A stretch of DNA of 64,000 nucleotides from Acholoe squamosa (GCA_949317995.1 OX439040.1:22625830-22689829), one strand, 5' to 3'. Shown: positions 12,224 to 24,884, numbered from the stretch's first letter. Notes: generated by a model from the sequence alone, not told the origin. Numbers and translations: made by a program.

Positions 12224-12245
12224 GTAACGTCCGGTACTTTTATCA
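12202..12245. repeat. 44-bp perfect palindrome at element junction
   Basis: The sequence is its own reverse complement for 22 bases on each side of the centre at 12,223/12,224. The core is GGACGTTAC|GTAACGTCC. It is formed by the right TIR of element A meeting the left TIR of element B. Confidence 0.95.
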
Positions 12246-12412
12246 GAATTATTTCACATAAGCTGCTCTCACATGGAGACAAATGCTGCTGGACACACAA
12301 TTTTTTCGCCAAAGTAGGGGATAATAAAGCCCTTCATATGGGTAATAACAAAGATTATGAAGATTAATTTTTCCATGTTTTATAACTGATTTAGATTTTG
12401 GTATCGGACGTT
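12224..12412. mobile_element. TIR element B (GTAACGTCC ends)
   Basis: Left end GTAACGTCCGGTACTTTTA, right end ATTTTGGTATCGGACGTTAC. At 189 bp it is similar in size to element A and shares its termini, but I do not see interior homology. The two may be head-to-tail copies of one family or a single compound element with three terminal sites. Confidence 0.7.
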
Positions 12413-12860
12413 ACAAATTACAGATTTCCATTTTCAAAGACACACAATGAAAAATCCTCACTCAGTAACATGTTCAAACCTGATGGAAATGATACCTATG
12501 ATCATTTACAATGCAAAAAATAACTTCGGGTTACTCCAGATGTTCTTTATTCAATACAGAACATTTGTAAAAAGTACAAAAAATCAAAAAAGAACAAATT
12601 TGACTGTTTTTCTCACTTCGGCAAGCTATAAGTCTGAGAGTTCTTGATGGATGGCCACAAATTAACATCTTTCTGATAGCCCTAAGTGTTATCTATCAAA
12701 TGAGTCTATGTAAAACAAGATTGATTTGCAACTTCTTTCTCTAGAGCCATAAGAGTCCAAAATGACCCAAAAACACAAAATCTACTGCTTTCTGGCGACC
12801 TGACCCATATGTTGCTTTTCAGGATGCAAAGATGTTTGGATGATTGTATACTTCCTCTAG

Positions 12861-13770
12861 TACACTGCAAAAATGGTGTTTAGATTTTAAACATGTTTAG
12901 GTCTAAACACGTTTAAAACCTAAACATATAGGTCAGTTAGGTGTCTCATCGACTACACATTTAGAAAATGAACACTTTTATTCTAACTACATAAACATTT
13001 ACGCTAAACATGTTTAGATGTTTAGAGTTGAGACAGTTGAATAATAGGTGTTTAGATTTAAACATCAATATGTTTAGATACTTGGATGTTGAATCCACAC
13101 CAGGTAGCAGCACTACCTTTTACTGGACTATCTGCACACAGTTATAGTCAATTGTTGTGACAAATGTCCAAAATCCCATGTTTATCATGGCTTCATTTCA
13201 TAGAATGTCATGTGAATAGAAAGGGCAATAGAAAATTGACTAGATTCACCTCATGCCACTATCATTACCATAAAATAAGCAATAAACTCCATGACTGACA
13301 CCTATTTGATGTTATTCTGGAATAGATAAGGCAAATTCCTTCCTGCCAAGCTGTTGTACTTTCTCAAGTCTCTCATTCTTATACAGTGTGTAATCTATGT
13401 ACACGTATATAGCTGTGACTGACATCTTTGGAGACTTTGACAAGTAGATACCTGCTGATGTCCCCCACCCAGTAAATGAAAAAAAAAAACAACCAAAATA
13501 TATCTCTGTTTTTTAATGCATACATGTCTGCAAACCTTAAATCTCCATCAAATCATTTAAACATCTAAACACAAAAATTCATAAACACCTAAACACAAAA
13601 ATTCATACATCTAAACACAAAAGTTTTAACCTAAATACCTACATTTCTAAACACTTGAGCTAAGCATATTGTTTGGCTAAACATGTTTAGGAAAGTAATG
13701 TGATTACAAAAACGTTGCAAGAATATGTTTAGAATTGTGTTTAGGATCTAAACACCATTTTTGCAGTGTA
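12861..13770. mobile_element. 910-bp non-autonomous transposon, TACACTGCAAAAA TIRs
   Basis: The 25 bases at 12,861-12,885 are exactly the reverse complement of 13,746-13,770 (start TACACTGCAAAAATGGTG). If the outer TA is the target, the element proper is 12,863-13,768, beginning CACTG and ending CAGTG with a TA duplication. Both ends carry many subterminal copies of TAAACAY / RTGTTTA (for example AAACATGTTTAG), in opposite orientation at the two ends. This is typical of transposase binding arrays. There is no transposase frame. The superfamily is unresolved: the CACTR start suggests CACTA-like, while the TA target suggests Tc1/mariner-like. Confidence 0.85.
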
Positions 13771-14037
13771 GACCTTCAATAAAGCGCGACCTTCTTTTAT
13801 CATAAGCACTAGATTTGTTTGCTTTAGGGCAAATTCTGGTGTGCTATTCTACCGCAGGTATTCATACATCAACTGATCAAGTTCGGTGTTCTACTATTTT
13901 TTAGACTTGAGAGCTGGCACTTCTGATGTATTATATATCTGAGCTTTGAGTACGTGCAGCTTACATAGACTTACAAATATAAGATTTGCAATATCTGATT
14001 ACATAAACACCTTTGCTTGCTACTGATATATAACGAC

Positions 14038-14138
14038 GACTTGTCCTTTTTTGCTCGCAGGTGAGTGTTAACGCCATGAGTGTAAAGCAGGAGACTGGAT
14101 ACCTAAGTCAACATGGTGGTCAAGATAGAAAGGTACAA
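14038..14138 (+). other. Candidate recursive-splice exon
   Basis: A pyrimidine-rich stretch (TTGTCCTTTTTTGCTCGCAG) ends at 14,060 and is followed at once by GTGAGT, a strong donor. The next 72 bases (14,061-14,132) are open in frame 1, include ATG AGT GTA AAG CAG GAG, and end AAG|GTACAA, a weaker donor. This acceptor-donor-exon-donor arrangement is that of recursive-splicing exons in long introns. It could equally be an ordinary small coding exon. I do not recognise the 24-residue peptide (it contains MSVKQETGYLSQHGG). Chance occurrence is possible. Confidence 0.3.
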
Positions 14139-14149
14139 AATGTCTATTT

Positions 14150-17100
14150 CAGGTTACAAAATGTCTTGGTTTGAAATTCGAAGATAGGTATGCCATTTCT
14201 TTAAAATCAAGGCACCAGAATTATTACAGCCCCAAATCAACATTGTAATTGATCCTAAAGCTCCCAAATAAATCCCTAGAAATACGTGATTTTAACTGCC
14301 AGAACTTTACCTATAACTAACTCATGACCTGCTAAAATCCAACTGAAGCTTGCCTCAATCAAAGACGCCTGCTTGTCCCCTCCAGGTGCCGCATTCCCTT
14401 AAGCACCAAATCTGTCTTGATTTACCAATGCATAGAGTAGACCATGCCAACACATGGGAGTGCACATTTTCTCCTCATGAGGCCACTTTGATATCTCAGT
14501 GCAAAACTGGCGAGTTTCTTACAAGGGCTGCACGGTGTGCATCATGTCTTCAAAATGACATTGTGCATTAAAACAGGATACGGCTTTGAAAGGGTTAAAT
14601 ATCAGCAACACCCTAAGACTCACTATTACCAGGCCATATCATGTTCCAGGGTGATCTCTGTGCATTGAGAGAGCTACCCTAGGCGCCATACAGCAGTGCC
14701 CCCACCAGGCTAACCTGACTCCAAACCCAATTCCCAATCTTCTTACTCAGACCTTACCCAGACCATCACCCTTAGATACCCTCTCCTGATACCACTCTCT
14801 GCTTCTATGGGTTACTCGAACTGCATTAGGGGGCTATGTTCCAGTTGAAAATAAACCACTCCTCCTGTACCCAGTAAAGCAGAGATTCTTTTGTCTCAAC
14901 CTAGCTTTAGGGTAGACACTTGGTCCCCGACTCTGGGCAGCACTCGTGTCCTCATCTAATACCTTTCAGTGCTACAGAGCCTTATGCCTAAAGACACCTT
15001 GTTCAAGGCTCCGATGGTCCTTCTGGCATCTAGGGGCTCACTCCTGATTCCATGATGTTCCAATGGAGGATTTCTAAAATCGATAACTCTTCATTTTTCA
15101 AAGTAGTTATAACCTTTACACGTGTAGTGGTAACACCTAATCAAAGTCAACTCGGTTTTGGTTATGTAGTCAGAAAGGTGCACGTGGACGCGAAAGCGTA
15201 TGTATCAAAGATCGCTGACTTGTAAGATTTTTCTGTATAAACACGTCTATTTCCTGGACCTGCAGACTGACATAGCACTTCATGACATTTGCTTCAGGAT
15301 ACTTATCTTCTCATGGTTCAGGTTCTTCCTTCATAACATAATATTCAACACAAGGTGAAAGGGGCATCATGAACTCCTGAAACTGAAAGGTCCAATTTAC
15401 ATCGGTATATCTTGAAAATTAGAGTGGGCCAAATGAAAATTAGAGATCTAGAAAGTCTTACCAGAGTTTCACAACTGCCTGACTCAGACACCTGTTAAGG
15501 TTTGATAACGAAGCCAGACCCCCTCCTATCGTGGCACCAAATTGTCCCATTTAGATAAAATCAAATATCTATCCTGCGCCTTCTGTATCAAGGCCCTCTA
15601 ACCTCCCATGGGACATAGTGAACTCTAGGCAAGGAAGGAAATAATTTAATCTCTGATATTGACAGATCATCTCGACGCGCAGCGTGGTGACAACTTCAAT
15701 TTCTTAGACAAAACTGTCAGTCAGTGTGATACTTGTATTGAAATACAGCCATGACTGTCTTTGGAAGAAGACCTAGTTTTAGAGCTTTGTATCACAGCTG
15801 ATAAAGAGAACTCTTTTGTAAGAAAAGTTCTCTGTTTTGATACACCCACATGGTTTCCTGCAAGAAATATAGGGTTAAGAGCAAGTTGTCGCCTAGTCCT
15901 ATGAGGCTCAGTAGTTTTGAGTTTGACCATTGCTTATAATATGAACCCTAGCCTTCCCATAGCCTCTGGCCCTGTGTCATGTAGCGTCACCCATGGGAGA
16001 CTGCCCACTGCTCCGTGTATTTCCATTTCGCCGCTGGAGAAATCACTTTAGGAGCTCAAATTGGCAATTTAAGCGAAGCTCAGACCCGTAAGACTTCAGG
16101 GATATAGCGGCAAGGCGGGTGGCCGCCTTTGGGGAATAAAAGAGGGAAGCCAAGGCTTTATTGAAATTGGGAAAATCAGCAAAGCTAGAAGAGCAATAGC
16201 AGAGGGTTGTTAGAGAGGGCTGTAGAAATGGGGTTGGTTTGAAGCTGAGAAGGTCATCATTTCAGGGGTCATAGGTAATAGAGTTAGATGTAGATGTCTT
16301 GAGGGTTGCGTGTTAAGGCTTAGGCTGGTGGGTCTGTTTCCTTTGTAAATGGCGGGCGTGGTTGGTGCTGTGGGGGCAAGGACTGGGGAGGTATATCTGA
16401 GGGCAGTTTATAGATGTTTGCAAGGCAAGAGGGTGCGTTAATAACATGGGTTGCTTCAGAGCGTACGTGTTCAACAGTACATGTATACTGTAGGTTGAAT
16501 TAATAGGGCACGAAATGCCAGGTTCACTTTTTTCTTAAATTACAGGCAGCCTCGATGGGTTTTTTTTTCTGGAGGAGGCGGGAGGGTAATCTGAGGATCA
16601 TGATAATGTGTCAAACACAAGGAACCTGTCTGCTGGAATTTCGCTGAAATTCCTGCATGGGAATTACATTGATTTTGTCAAAGTAAGTTTGCCTACTCTT
16701 TCGACCACTGGTGAATTACTCACAAGGACTGTATGCACTAAGAAGCAATGTATACATTGAAAAGCACTGTCAGCGGTTTTTTCGCTTGTTTTTCTTGTCT
16801 CATACTGTGATGCTTACATGGCATGGCTTCATTAAGAGGAGTGGCTTCCCACTATGGCTTACTGTGTTGAGTACTCTTTCTGTTATTGACAGCCTGCATT
16901 GGTTGGCCTGGCTTTTTGAAGCATGCTGTTTTAGGCAGTGGACAGGATGCCCAAGGCGGCTTGCCTAATATAGGCATCCCAATGCAGGCAAGCAGGCAGG
17001 GAGGAAGCTGGGGCTGTGTGGGGGACTACGTTGGCTTACACAATTAAGCAGGACGCACCCATAGCCCGGACGGCCATGATTTCCCTCGGGACAACCCCAC

Positions 17101-18930
17101 CGCCTGCATCTATCAACACTAGTCTGTTTTTAGCAGTTTTGAAGATAGTTGTGTGTTTCCAAAATGCTATGATTATCTGATATTTGGCTTGCCGGCGGCG
17201 GGGAACATGCCTGATCAACACGGCACGACAAGCTTTATTGCATTAGGCAGCCATATTGACGTCGGAACAGGGAGGCAATAACCAAAGCCCTGGCGGCTGG
17301 CAGGAGAGGGAGTGGAAGTTGGAGGAGGGGGTCGCGAGCTCTCTGAGATGTATAAAAAGAAGTGTCGGGGGGGCTGGAGTGACATGGGGCCTAGTGAAGA
17401 AATGAGATATACATAGGAAGGAGGGCTAGTGATGAAGCCCTGTACGACTGGGTCCGCTGAACGATGTCAGTTACCATGATCAAGGAGTAAAGATGGCAAA
17501 CTCAGTATTACATTATAAGACTTTATTTTATTGATAGCCCTATATATTGGCTTTATGAAAATGTTCATTCAAGTCATTAACTCCCAGGGGGGTCAGTTTT
17601 TATCACACTCGCCATAAAACCATATGTTCTCGTTGACGGGACTGATGAAAATAATTTCTAATACATTCTACTCTTTCACAAATGCCCCTATCTTAACTAT
17701 ATTGTATGTCCAAACGAGTAGAATAGTACACAGAAATTGGACATACAGAGAGAGTGTGGATGATCAGATAAGTAAACTCTACTTGGTAGTCCTTTAAAGG
17801 CAACATTGTTATTAATGGTCTATAACATCTGAAGTATACTTACCAGAGCAATGTTTTGCATTGTGACAACTCTATCCCTAAGGCTTGCAATTGGTATGAC
17901 ACTACTGCTACTCCTTGCAAAATTGATAGGTTTAATAGGATTGCATTCAAGCACCATGACAACTGGAAATAATGCATTAAATCACAACCCATTCTTTAAG
18001 GGGTTTAGGTGAGATAGAATTAGAAAATGGGAGAGAAATATATGGCACGTCTAACTAGAGGGAAATTATATAACAATGTAGTAAACTGAAGGAAATAATC
18101 ACGAGCCTGATAACTGAGAATCCCCCAGGGAGAATAGAAGGCAGAAACAAGAGGGTATTTAAGCAAACACATGAGAGTGCTTCTGGGCTTTGCTTTTCAA
18201 TTAAATATTCCTGATACAACACAAAACCCGTTCAGCTTTGAAGTCTTTATTTGTCGCATGCCTTCACATAGGGGACTCACATAGAATACTAATGAGCCAA
18301 TTCTCACGAGTTGGGCCAGAATCTTGGCATCACCCACTGTCGTTATTAATTTCATCAACGTAAGACATCACATTATGGGCTAAGATTGATGAACAATAGG
18401 TACCGCCTGAACGTTTTCCATGGCTTATTTATTATGCATTCACGATTGGTAATGACAAACGAATTCAGGGATGATCTTAATTTTATGTTTTCCCTCAGAA
18501 TTTGGCAGGGTTTGTGAGAACCCACAAATAGCGTATCACAATTTCAGGGTTTGGCTTTTCTACTGAATAAGAGGGTGATTCTGTTTTCACTATACATCGT
18601 GTTGAATATTAATTGTTAAGAGAATAGGTGTATATTAATATTAGGGTTCTTTTGAACACTGATCTGATTGGTTATGTTTCATAACCTAGCCTGCTGTCCC
18701 ACCTGGATTGTGCACCAGGGTAGGGAGAGTTTTATCAAAAGTGTGAAAGGATAGATAGATCATGGACGAGGACCAGTGCCTTAAGTCTTTTCTGGGTTTA
18801 GAAAATTTAGGACAGGGCCCTTAACAAAATGTGAAGGTGCCTGGATTGTACATTCCTTATGCCTACTGAGTAAGCCCATTGATGTCCAAAACGGGTGTCT
18901 TTGATGCTCAATGGTGTACCAGCCTTTGGA
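14150..18930. other. No gene seen
   Basis: Unique sequence with scattered short frames (at most 85 codons, 16,711-16,968 +), none recognisable. Candidate minus-strand donors exist (for example GTAAGTATAC read from about 17,842) without a supporting exon. TACATGTA occurs near 16,480. Confidence 0.6.
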
Positions 18931-18933
18931 AGC

Positions 18934-18945
18934 GGGGGGGGGGGG
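18934..18945 (+). repeat. Poly(G) tract, 12 bases
   Basis: Uninterrupted run of 12 G. It is one of at least 11 G or C runs of 10 or more in this window. Confidence 0.9.
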
Positions 18946-19199
18946 TGCCCAATGGCACATGAAGGAAGTAATTGGATGAGGTAGATATTCATATTCAAAT
19001 TATTCAAAATGTTGACTCATTGCACATTATATGACAAGCCATCAGTTTAAGTACATTAAGTATTTAGTAAGATACAGTAATTAATAATAGACAAGGCCTG
19101 TTTGGTGTTTTCATACTTTCAATAATGTCGCAAATGAAGGCACTGCTATTCAGCCTGATGTCATTAGTGAAATCCACCTGTTCCTGTTCACAAGCCTCT

Positions 19200-19360
19200 C
19201 TTTAACCCTTTAAGGGCACCATTATGTCTAAAGCAGTTAACGTTTCTTGCTCATTTTGCCATCCTAGTGCTCCAATGCTGTCAGAATTTCGTTGGTGCAT
19301 CACATAGATATTTTTGGAGTCGATCGTTTGGCGCAAGGGCAACATGATGCATGACTGACG
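19200..19360. repeat. Member of dispersed TGCAT/TTAACCC family
   Basis: Contains TTAACCCTTTAAGGGCACC, then GCTCCAATGCTGTCAG, TTGGTGCATCACATAG and CAACATGATGCATGACTG. The composition is that of the dispersed family, but the copy is degenerate. Confidence 0.5.
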
Positions 19361-19924
19361 AGATGGTGAGTGTTATCCTCCAGGACTGAAGACATACACT
19401 AGGGAGACAAGCAGTCCTTTAAGGCCAGCGACCCTTAAGGTATCAAACTGCCAGCCAGAGGAGGCAAGCTTACAATAACAATTGCTAGCTGCACCAGCTG
19501 CGATTCTGGGTGTTTTCCATAGTTCTCAAATATTGTGCAGCAAGGTGGAAGAAAATAGAAGAAGTCCTACATCGATTTTTAGCCAGGCCATTCATAGAGG
19601 GACATCACTTATGTTCCGGGCCCGTTTGTCTGGGTGGAAGCTCGAAGTGAGGAGAGTTTTAGTATGGTTTATTTGCCTTAGCTGCAGTTATTGTTTGACT
19701 AATTATCCCATAATTAGATCTGCAAAAAGAATGAGCACTTGCATGGGCATTACTGTTTGCAATAGTTCATTATTCCCAGAACATCAATAAAACGCCCCTA
19801 TCCGATTGTTTTAAGAGGGTTATTTTCTTTAATCAATAAGCAGTTTGTCACTCATAATCCTGTTTCCTCTTGAAGGTTTTGGGTGGAGACGAGAGATAAT
19901 AGACGAAGTTGTGTTTGATTATTT

Positions 19925-19990
19925 CCCTCCCTTTCCTCTTGTAGCACTGGAGGGGTACCCTCCCTTTCCTCTTGTAGCACTGGAGGGGTA
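19925..19990 (+). repeat. Perfect 33-bp tandem duplication
   Basis: Bases 19,925-19,957 are repeated exactly at 19,958-19,990 (unit starts CCCTCCCTTTCCTCTTGTAG). The identity indicates a very recent duplication. A 33-bp unit keeps frame in a minus-strand 81-codon frame, but I see no support for that frame being a gene. Confidence 0.95.
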
Positions 19991-21585
19991 GAGTCCGGGG
20001 GTGGAGGTGTACATTGTATGAAATATGGTTTGACACTTTAAGAGTGACATACATAGAGCTTAAATTCCATGTCTTTATACCTACATGATACATGAATCAT
20101 ATTGAATGCATCTATTGCAAGTAACTCGCCACTCAGTATGTATTGTTCTGACCCAGTTTGGTTCATACAGCCCAGATTGACCTGCAAATAACTGTTTCTA
20201 AACCAATGCAATATGCTGCTAGAATGTTCCACCATAGGAATCATCCTTCTAAAGTATATTTTAACTCCCTCCTTAGAACTAGACAACAGGCTGCAGAATG
20301 GAGGATTGACAGAACTACAGGACGTGGTGTGGTAGTCGAGTGAAGATTTTATTACGCTGAATACGGGTTGACAAAAGCTCACATTTATCGCGCCATTAAT
20401 TGTGTTTTCACTCATTAGTGTCTGGATTCAGGACGAGGGTGTTTTATGTCTGCTGCATTAGTATCCCCCGCCGTCTTCCCCCTCCCTCTGGCCCTTTCTC
20501 CAGCTCCCCAAATCCGGCCCTTCGAATTCCCCATGCCCCTCACCCAGCATCTATAAAACAGTCAGTTATCCTTACCAAGAATCCTATGTTGGACATAATG
20601 GCGAGGATGCTGCACACGGTGAAGTTCTTACGACCCTCAGCCCACTGCTTTCTACTGAGAGCAATTACAATTTTAGACCTCCATTGTTGATTTTGTGATT
20701 CAGGGTGGGAAACTATTTTGGTTCCAAATATCTGATGGTTTAAAGTTGCTGTAGCTCGCAAGCTGGTCTGGCATTAGGTGGCTGGATACCCACATACCTT
20801 TCCAGCTCTTCAGCAGCAGGGACTTGTGGCACATCAATGCATAGCCAGTGAAAACAGAACAAAAGGAGCGACGATATAAAAGATATTTCCTGACTGCTAT
20901 GACGACAGCGATGCCCCTGTGTAGAATGCTTTTTCATATCCAATTACTGTTCGTTTATAAATGTATGTATGTTTGTTTGAAGTGCTGATTTAACTGTAAC
21001 TGTGATAATGAAGTGGCAGCACCTTCAGTGTTTTACTATTTTACAATATACAATACTCTTTTCTGTTTTCTTTCATTTTGCGACATATGACAGTGAAGTA
21101 CATGTCATTTTACATTTAACAAGTAAAAAGGCAAAACAGCAATCCTTTCTTTTGACTTCATATTAATTCTATACATTCCTGACATCCAATATGTTTCCTC
21201 CTATGTCTAATATGTAAGTGCATAAGCCTAGTGCATGATTTTGCCTTTCCTTAATTTCTACTCGGTAACTCGGAAAATGACATTGTTTTCATAATTTTAA
21301 TTAACCTTAATTAGTTCCTGACAAAGGCTTTGTGTGACTTGAAACACATAGCATGCCCTAGTTTTAAGCTTTAAAGCTGAGAATAATCATAATAAGTTTG
21401 GAAATTAGGGGAAGCAGAAAATGTTCTGGAATATAACTGCTCAGAAAGTAATACACATAGGGTATTGCCACCGGAAAGTCTGAGCATATTACAATATAAA
21501 CCTTGTAATACTCCATTTCCTCCTCACAAACCAAATATATTAATTTTGACATCGGAAGCCGAACCTGTTCAGTCACAATCTTGTC
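19991..21585. other. No gene seen
   Basis: Open frames of 125 codons (20,038-20,415, -) and 96 codons (20,400-20,690, +) show no recognisable domain and are contradicted by overlapping frames on the other strand. Nothing else is identified. Confidence 0.55.
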
Positions 21586-22058
21586 TTAAGGTGTCACCAC
21601 CCCAAATGCCTTGTGGCCATCCAAAAAATCACAAGTCTTCCACCTTTGACCTGATATTAAAAAATGCTTAAACTTCTCACAGTGCTTAGCAACATACACC
21701 ATATTTTAGCTTATGAAATGGAGAAAAAAAATAATATAGGTCCACATAAACATAGTCAGGCTAGATTTTGCGCAAATTGCCATGGTAACCAGGTAGTGAT
21801 TTTTGCATGGTGAGGCCTGATCAGCGCATGAATACACATAAGGACCCCTTCACCCCATAAACTTCCACTGAATTTATGTTTTGAACAAAAAATATTCTGG
21901 GACTATTATAAAACTCCTACTCATCATTCTGATAACAATGGGTTTGGCCCCTCTTTCCCTTCCCTTGGGGCCAAATTCCTCAAAATAACTAAGTTCAGAA
22001 GGCACTATTTGGCCACTAAAACCCCAAAATGGTCCGATTTAGGGTGGTGACACCTTAA
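21586..22058. mobile_element. 473-bp piggyBac-like MITE (TTAA flanks)
   Basis: The 22 bases at 21,586-21,607 and 22,037-22,058 are inverted copies with one mismatch. Both ends read TTAA followed by GGTGTCACCACCC. A TTAA target duplication is the hallmark of piggyBac transposons. If TTAA is the target, the TIR begins GGTGTCACC. The interior is non-coding and contains CCATGGTAACC and GGGGCCAAATTCC. Calling it piggyBac-derived is inference from the TTAA sites alone. Confidence 0.75.
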
Positions 22059-22059
22059 C

Positions 22060-23820
22060 TACATTTATTTCAGTAGGCCTAGTTCTAATCTAGGTCGGCA
22101 GCGGGCAGACTGCCAGAGTTCAGAGGTCACTAATTGGTGTGATGGGGGCAGTGCCCTTCCTCAGGGCATTTGCATACAATATTAACACGTGGCCAAGTTA
22201 CTGGTCAATTACCCCATAATAGCTCAGCCTATAATAAGTACAGGAGAGCGCACTAGGTGGCAGGCTAACAGGTAAGGCCTCTATATTTTGTGCACAGAGG
22301 AGTTCCCACACACACCCTGAATTTGGTCTAACAGTGACCTTAACTTATTAGATTACAGAGTGTTATCTGGCTTATTTGAAGGACAATGAACTGGATACCA
22401 AAACAAACCATCTGTAAAAAGATCAAGCTGAGCTATCTAGTCTATTAAATGTGATTTATCAATTGGTATACCTTTCATGGTGCATACTGAACCCAATATT
22501 CACCATCCAATATTATTCGCATAACAGGGGTGTACCTAAGTATGACCTACAACACATATCTTATAGAGAATTTATTTGATGCAAGCCCCTACAAGCTAAT
22601 GAGGATTTAATGTGCATATGTGGATCAACACAGGAAAAGGGACCTCTGTGAGGGGCCTCCAAGGGGTCCCCTTTTATGGTTTATTTTGGTACAGGCAAAC
22701 TCAAACAAGTGTCTTAATTGGTGCTAATTACAGTGTGACCAGACAACCCTCTGCACCTGTGTTGACTGCTCTTTCAGGACATGATCTATTTACAGACCCT
22801 AGTGTGCTAACAACCCTGCCTACTCTTAGCTGGAGTGTGCAGGCCCAGTTGTTACTCAGCCTGAACTGGCCTTGTCAGACTGCCTGCAGACACCCAACTC
22901 CCAGATCACAGTTTCAGACACCATTCACACTACAAACTAGTGTTCCCAAAACACCCATATCCAATATTTCCAATTTGATTTTCTCAGCTTCTAGGTAATC
23001 TGAAACCAAAAGAAAAACTGATTTGGACCATGGCATGCATGGACAAACATATTCTGACATCAGAATTATTAGATGGATTCTTAAATTATGTATGAACACC
23101 TATTATGTGATATAAGTTGTGTCTTCAGCCTAATATCTGCACCTAGTATCTGAAGACATGTTTCCTTTTTTAAATAATGGGCTTAAGCACGGCGTCTTAA
23201 AATGTTTTCAAATGAGATTTCCAGGAAGGAAAGTGAGTTGAATTGGATCGAACAAAGAAAACAAATCTTTCTGTGAGTGCGTTGGGTTGTTGTGCTATGG
23301 AGCTGTAGTATTGTAGCACGAGTAGTTTAGGAATTACAGGTCCTCGACTTTTGTTTTCCTGCTCTATATAAGTCATTATATGTCATTTTGGTTCAATTCT
23401 TGTGCCATAGTGTGCTATGGTGCTATATCTTACTGCATGCAAAACAAATAGAATTATAGACAGGTATTTTCATGTTTTTTTGACAAATTTGCTCAATTTT
23501 TCCTCATTGCACCCATTATCGCCATACATTTGCCATTCACTTCTATTGTTTAATCATGTCTGCTTTTTCTTTTCACTCTAGGGCTTTTATTTCTTATTTT
23601 CTAGCTAAATCCACCTAATACATGTGAGTTGAATATTGGTTCTGAAGGGGACATCCATAAGTTTTGAAAAATGTATGTATCCTTTTCTCTTGGCATATAT
23701 AGTAATCACAGGTATTCCGAGAGTGGCTGGTCGTATTTACTCAAATAGGTTTGATAAGTTCAAGTAGTTAGCAATCATCAATTAGGTGAGTAGGGTCGCA
23801 CAGTACATCCTCCAAACACT
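22060..23820. other. No gene seen
   Basis: The longest frame is 128 codons (22,612-22,998, +), with no domain I recognise and a partly overlapping minus-strand frame. Unique AT-rich sequence. Confidence 0.55.
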
Positions 23821-23827
23821 CAAGCAA

Positions 23828-23882
23828 GTACAGGTGTCCTCAGGTACATGTGTCCCCAGCTACATGTGTCTTCAGACATATG
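23828..23882 (+). repeat. 16-bp tandem repeat
   Basis: Three and a half units of TACATGTGTCCCCAG type at 23,828, 23,844 and 23,860, the last fragment at 23,876. It lies just upstream of a 17-base poly(G) run. Confidence 0.8.
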
Positions 23883-23896
23883 TGAGGTAGTGTGTC

Positions 23897-23913
23897 GGGG
23901 GGGGGGGGGGGGG
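23897..23913 (+). repeat. Poly(G) tract, 17 bases
   Basis: Longest uninterrupted G run in the window. Confidence 0.95.
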
Positions 23914-24224
23914 TCAAGGAGTCTCTAGGTGTCCAATAAATGGACCACTATTATGCCACTATGTAGTTGATACAATAAGAGGTAGAGTGAGGTATTTGGT
24001 CAGGAAATCGTTCTTTGCCTTTATAAGGCCTAAGTAACAGATTCAGTTATTAGGAGTCTATAGTGGCGTGACATTTCTTTATTTGGAGTCTTAGGACCAT
24101 AAACAATCATGCCATTGCAATATCAGGAGGCCAGTCACGTAGCATTATTATATTTGGAGGAGTTACTGTGTCCAATAGATGCACAGGTCATCAAGAGTGC
24201 TGCCAAGGGGTGTGGGAGGGTACA

Positions 24225-24300
24225 GGATAGTTCTATTATTCTGTAGTTCTATTGTTCTATAATATAGTTCTAAACTTCTAATGTTCTATAGTTATAATTT
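24225..24300 (+). repeat. Degenerate TAGTTCTAT repeat
   Basis: Loose tandem copies of TAGTTCTATTGTTCTATA-like units, 12-15 bp each, with frequent indels. Confidence 0.6.
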
Positions 24301-24884
24301 CATATTTTGTGTGTGTATTAAATCCCTCCTGCTAATGAAACTTTAGCTTGTAATTATGGAAATACGCACTCACAGTTTTGATATATACACATATATTATC
24401 CCTTGAAAATAGTTATGCCATTCCTCTCCCTTCTCCCTGCCGACCGCCTCATTAGAGTCAAAGTCCAGTAGCCCTCTGTCGACCAATTGGGCCATACAGA
24501 TCCTACAAAAATCTAACGACAAAGGCCCAGTAGACTAAGGGCCTAGTGGACTAAGGGTTTTATACAGGCTTACTCTGTGCCTAAATAAAGCTTCGCCTAG
24601 GCGCTAATACATTTCTAAAAACGTCACGTTAAGCGCTGATTCCATATCCGCCAAATGGGGTTCCCGTAACGAATTTCTGTGCCCTTCCGTATACTTTTGT
24701 ACTTTTTTGGCTGTGTGGAAGGGACTATGATCCGTAAGCCGCAATATGGTAGGCGCGGGGGCGTTCGGAAACACTGTGGATTAATCTAGATCCCAGCCTT
24801 TAGCCCTTTCAGGTTCGCAGAGTGAATTCATGTATCTATCAGTGCTTTGTACCAGGTATCATGGTAGCCCAAAGCTCCTTTGTC

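Noticed and set aside
17830..17850. Minus-strand splice donor (GTAAGTATAC) and similar donors near 27.6, 28.05 and 55.25 kb
   Set aside because: Consensus donors of this kind are expected often by chance and none borders a recognisable exon.
20038..20415. 125-codon minus-strand gene
   Set aside because: No recognised domain; competing open frame on the + strand and AT-rich non-coding context.
22612..22998. 128-codon plus-strand gene
   Set aside because: Peptide is low in features, no family match and no initiation or splice context.
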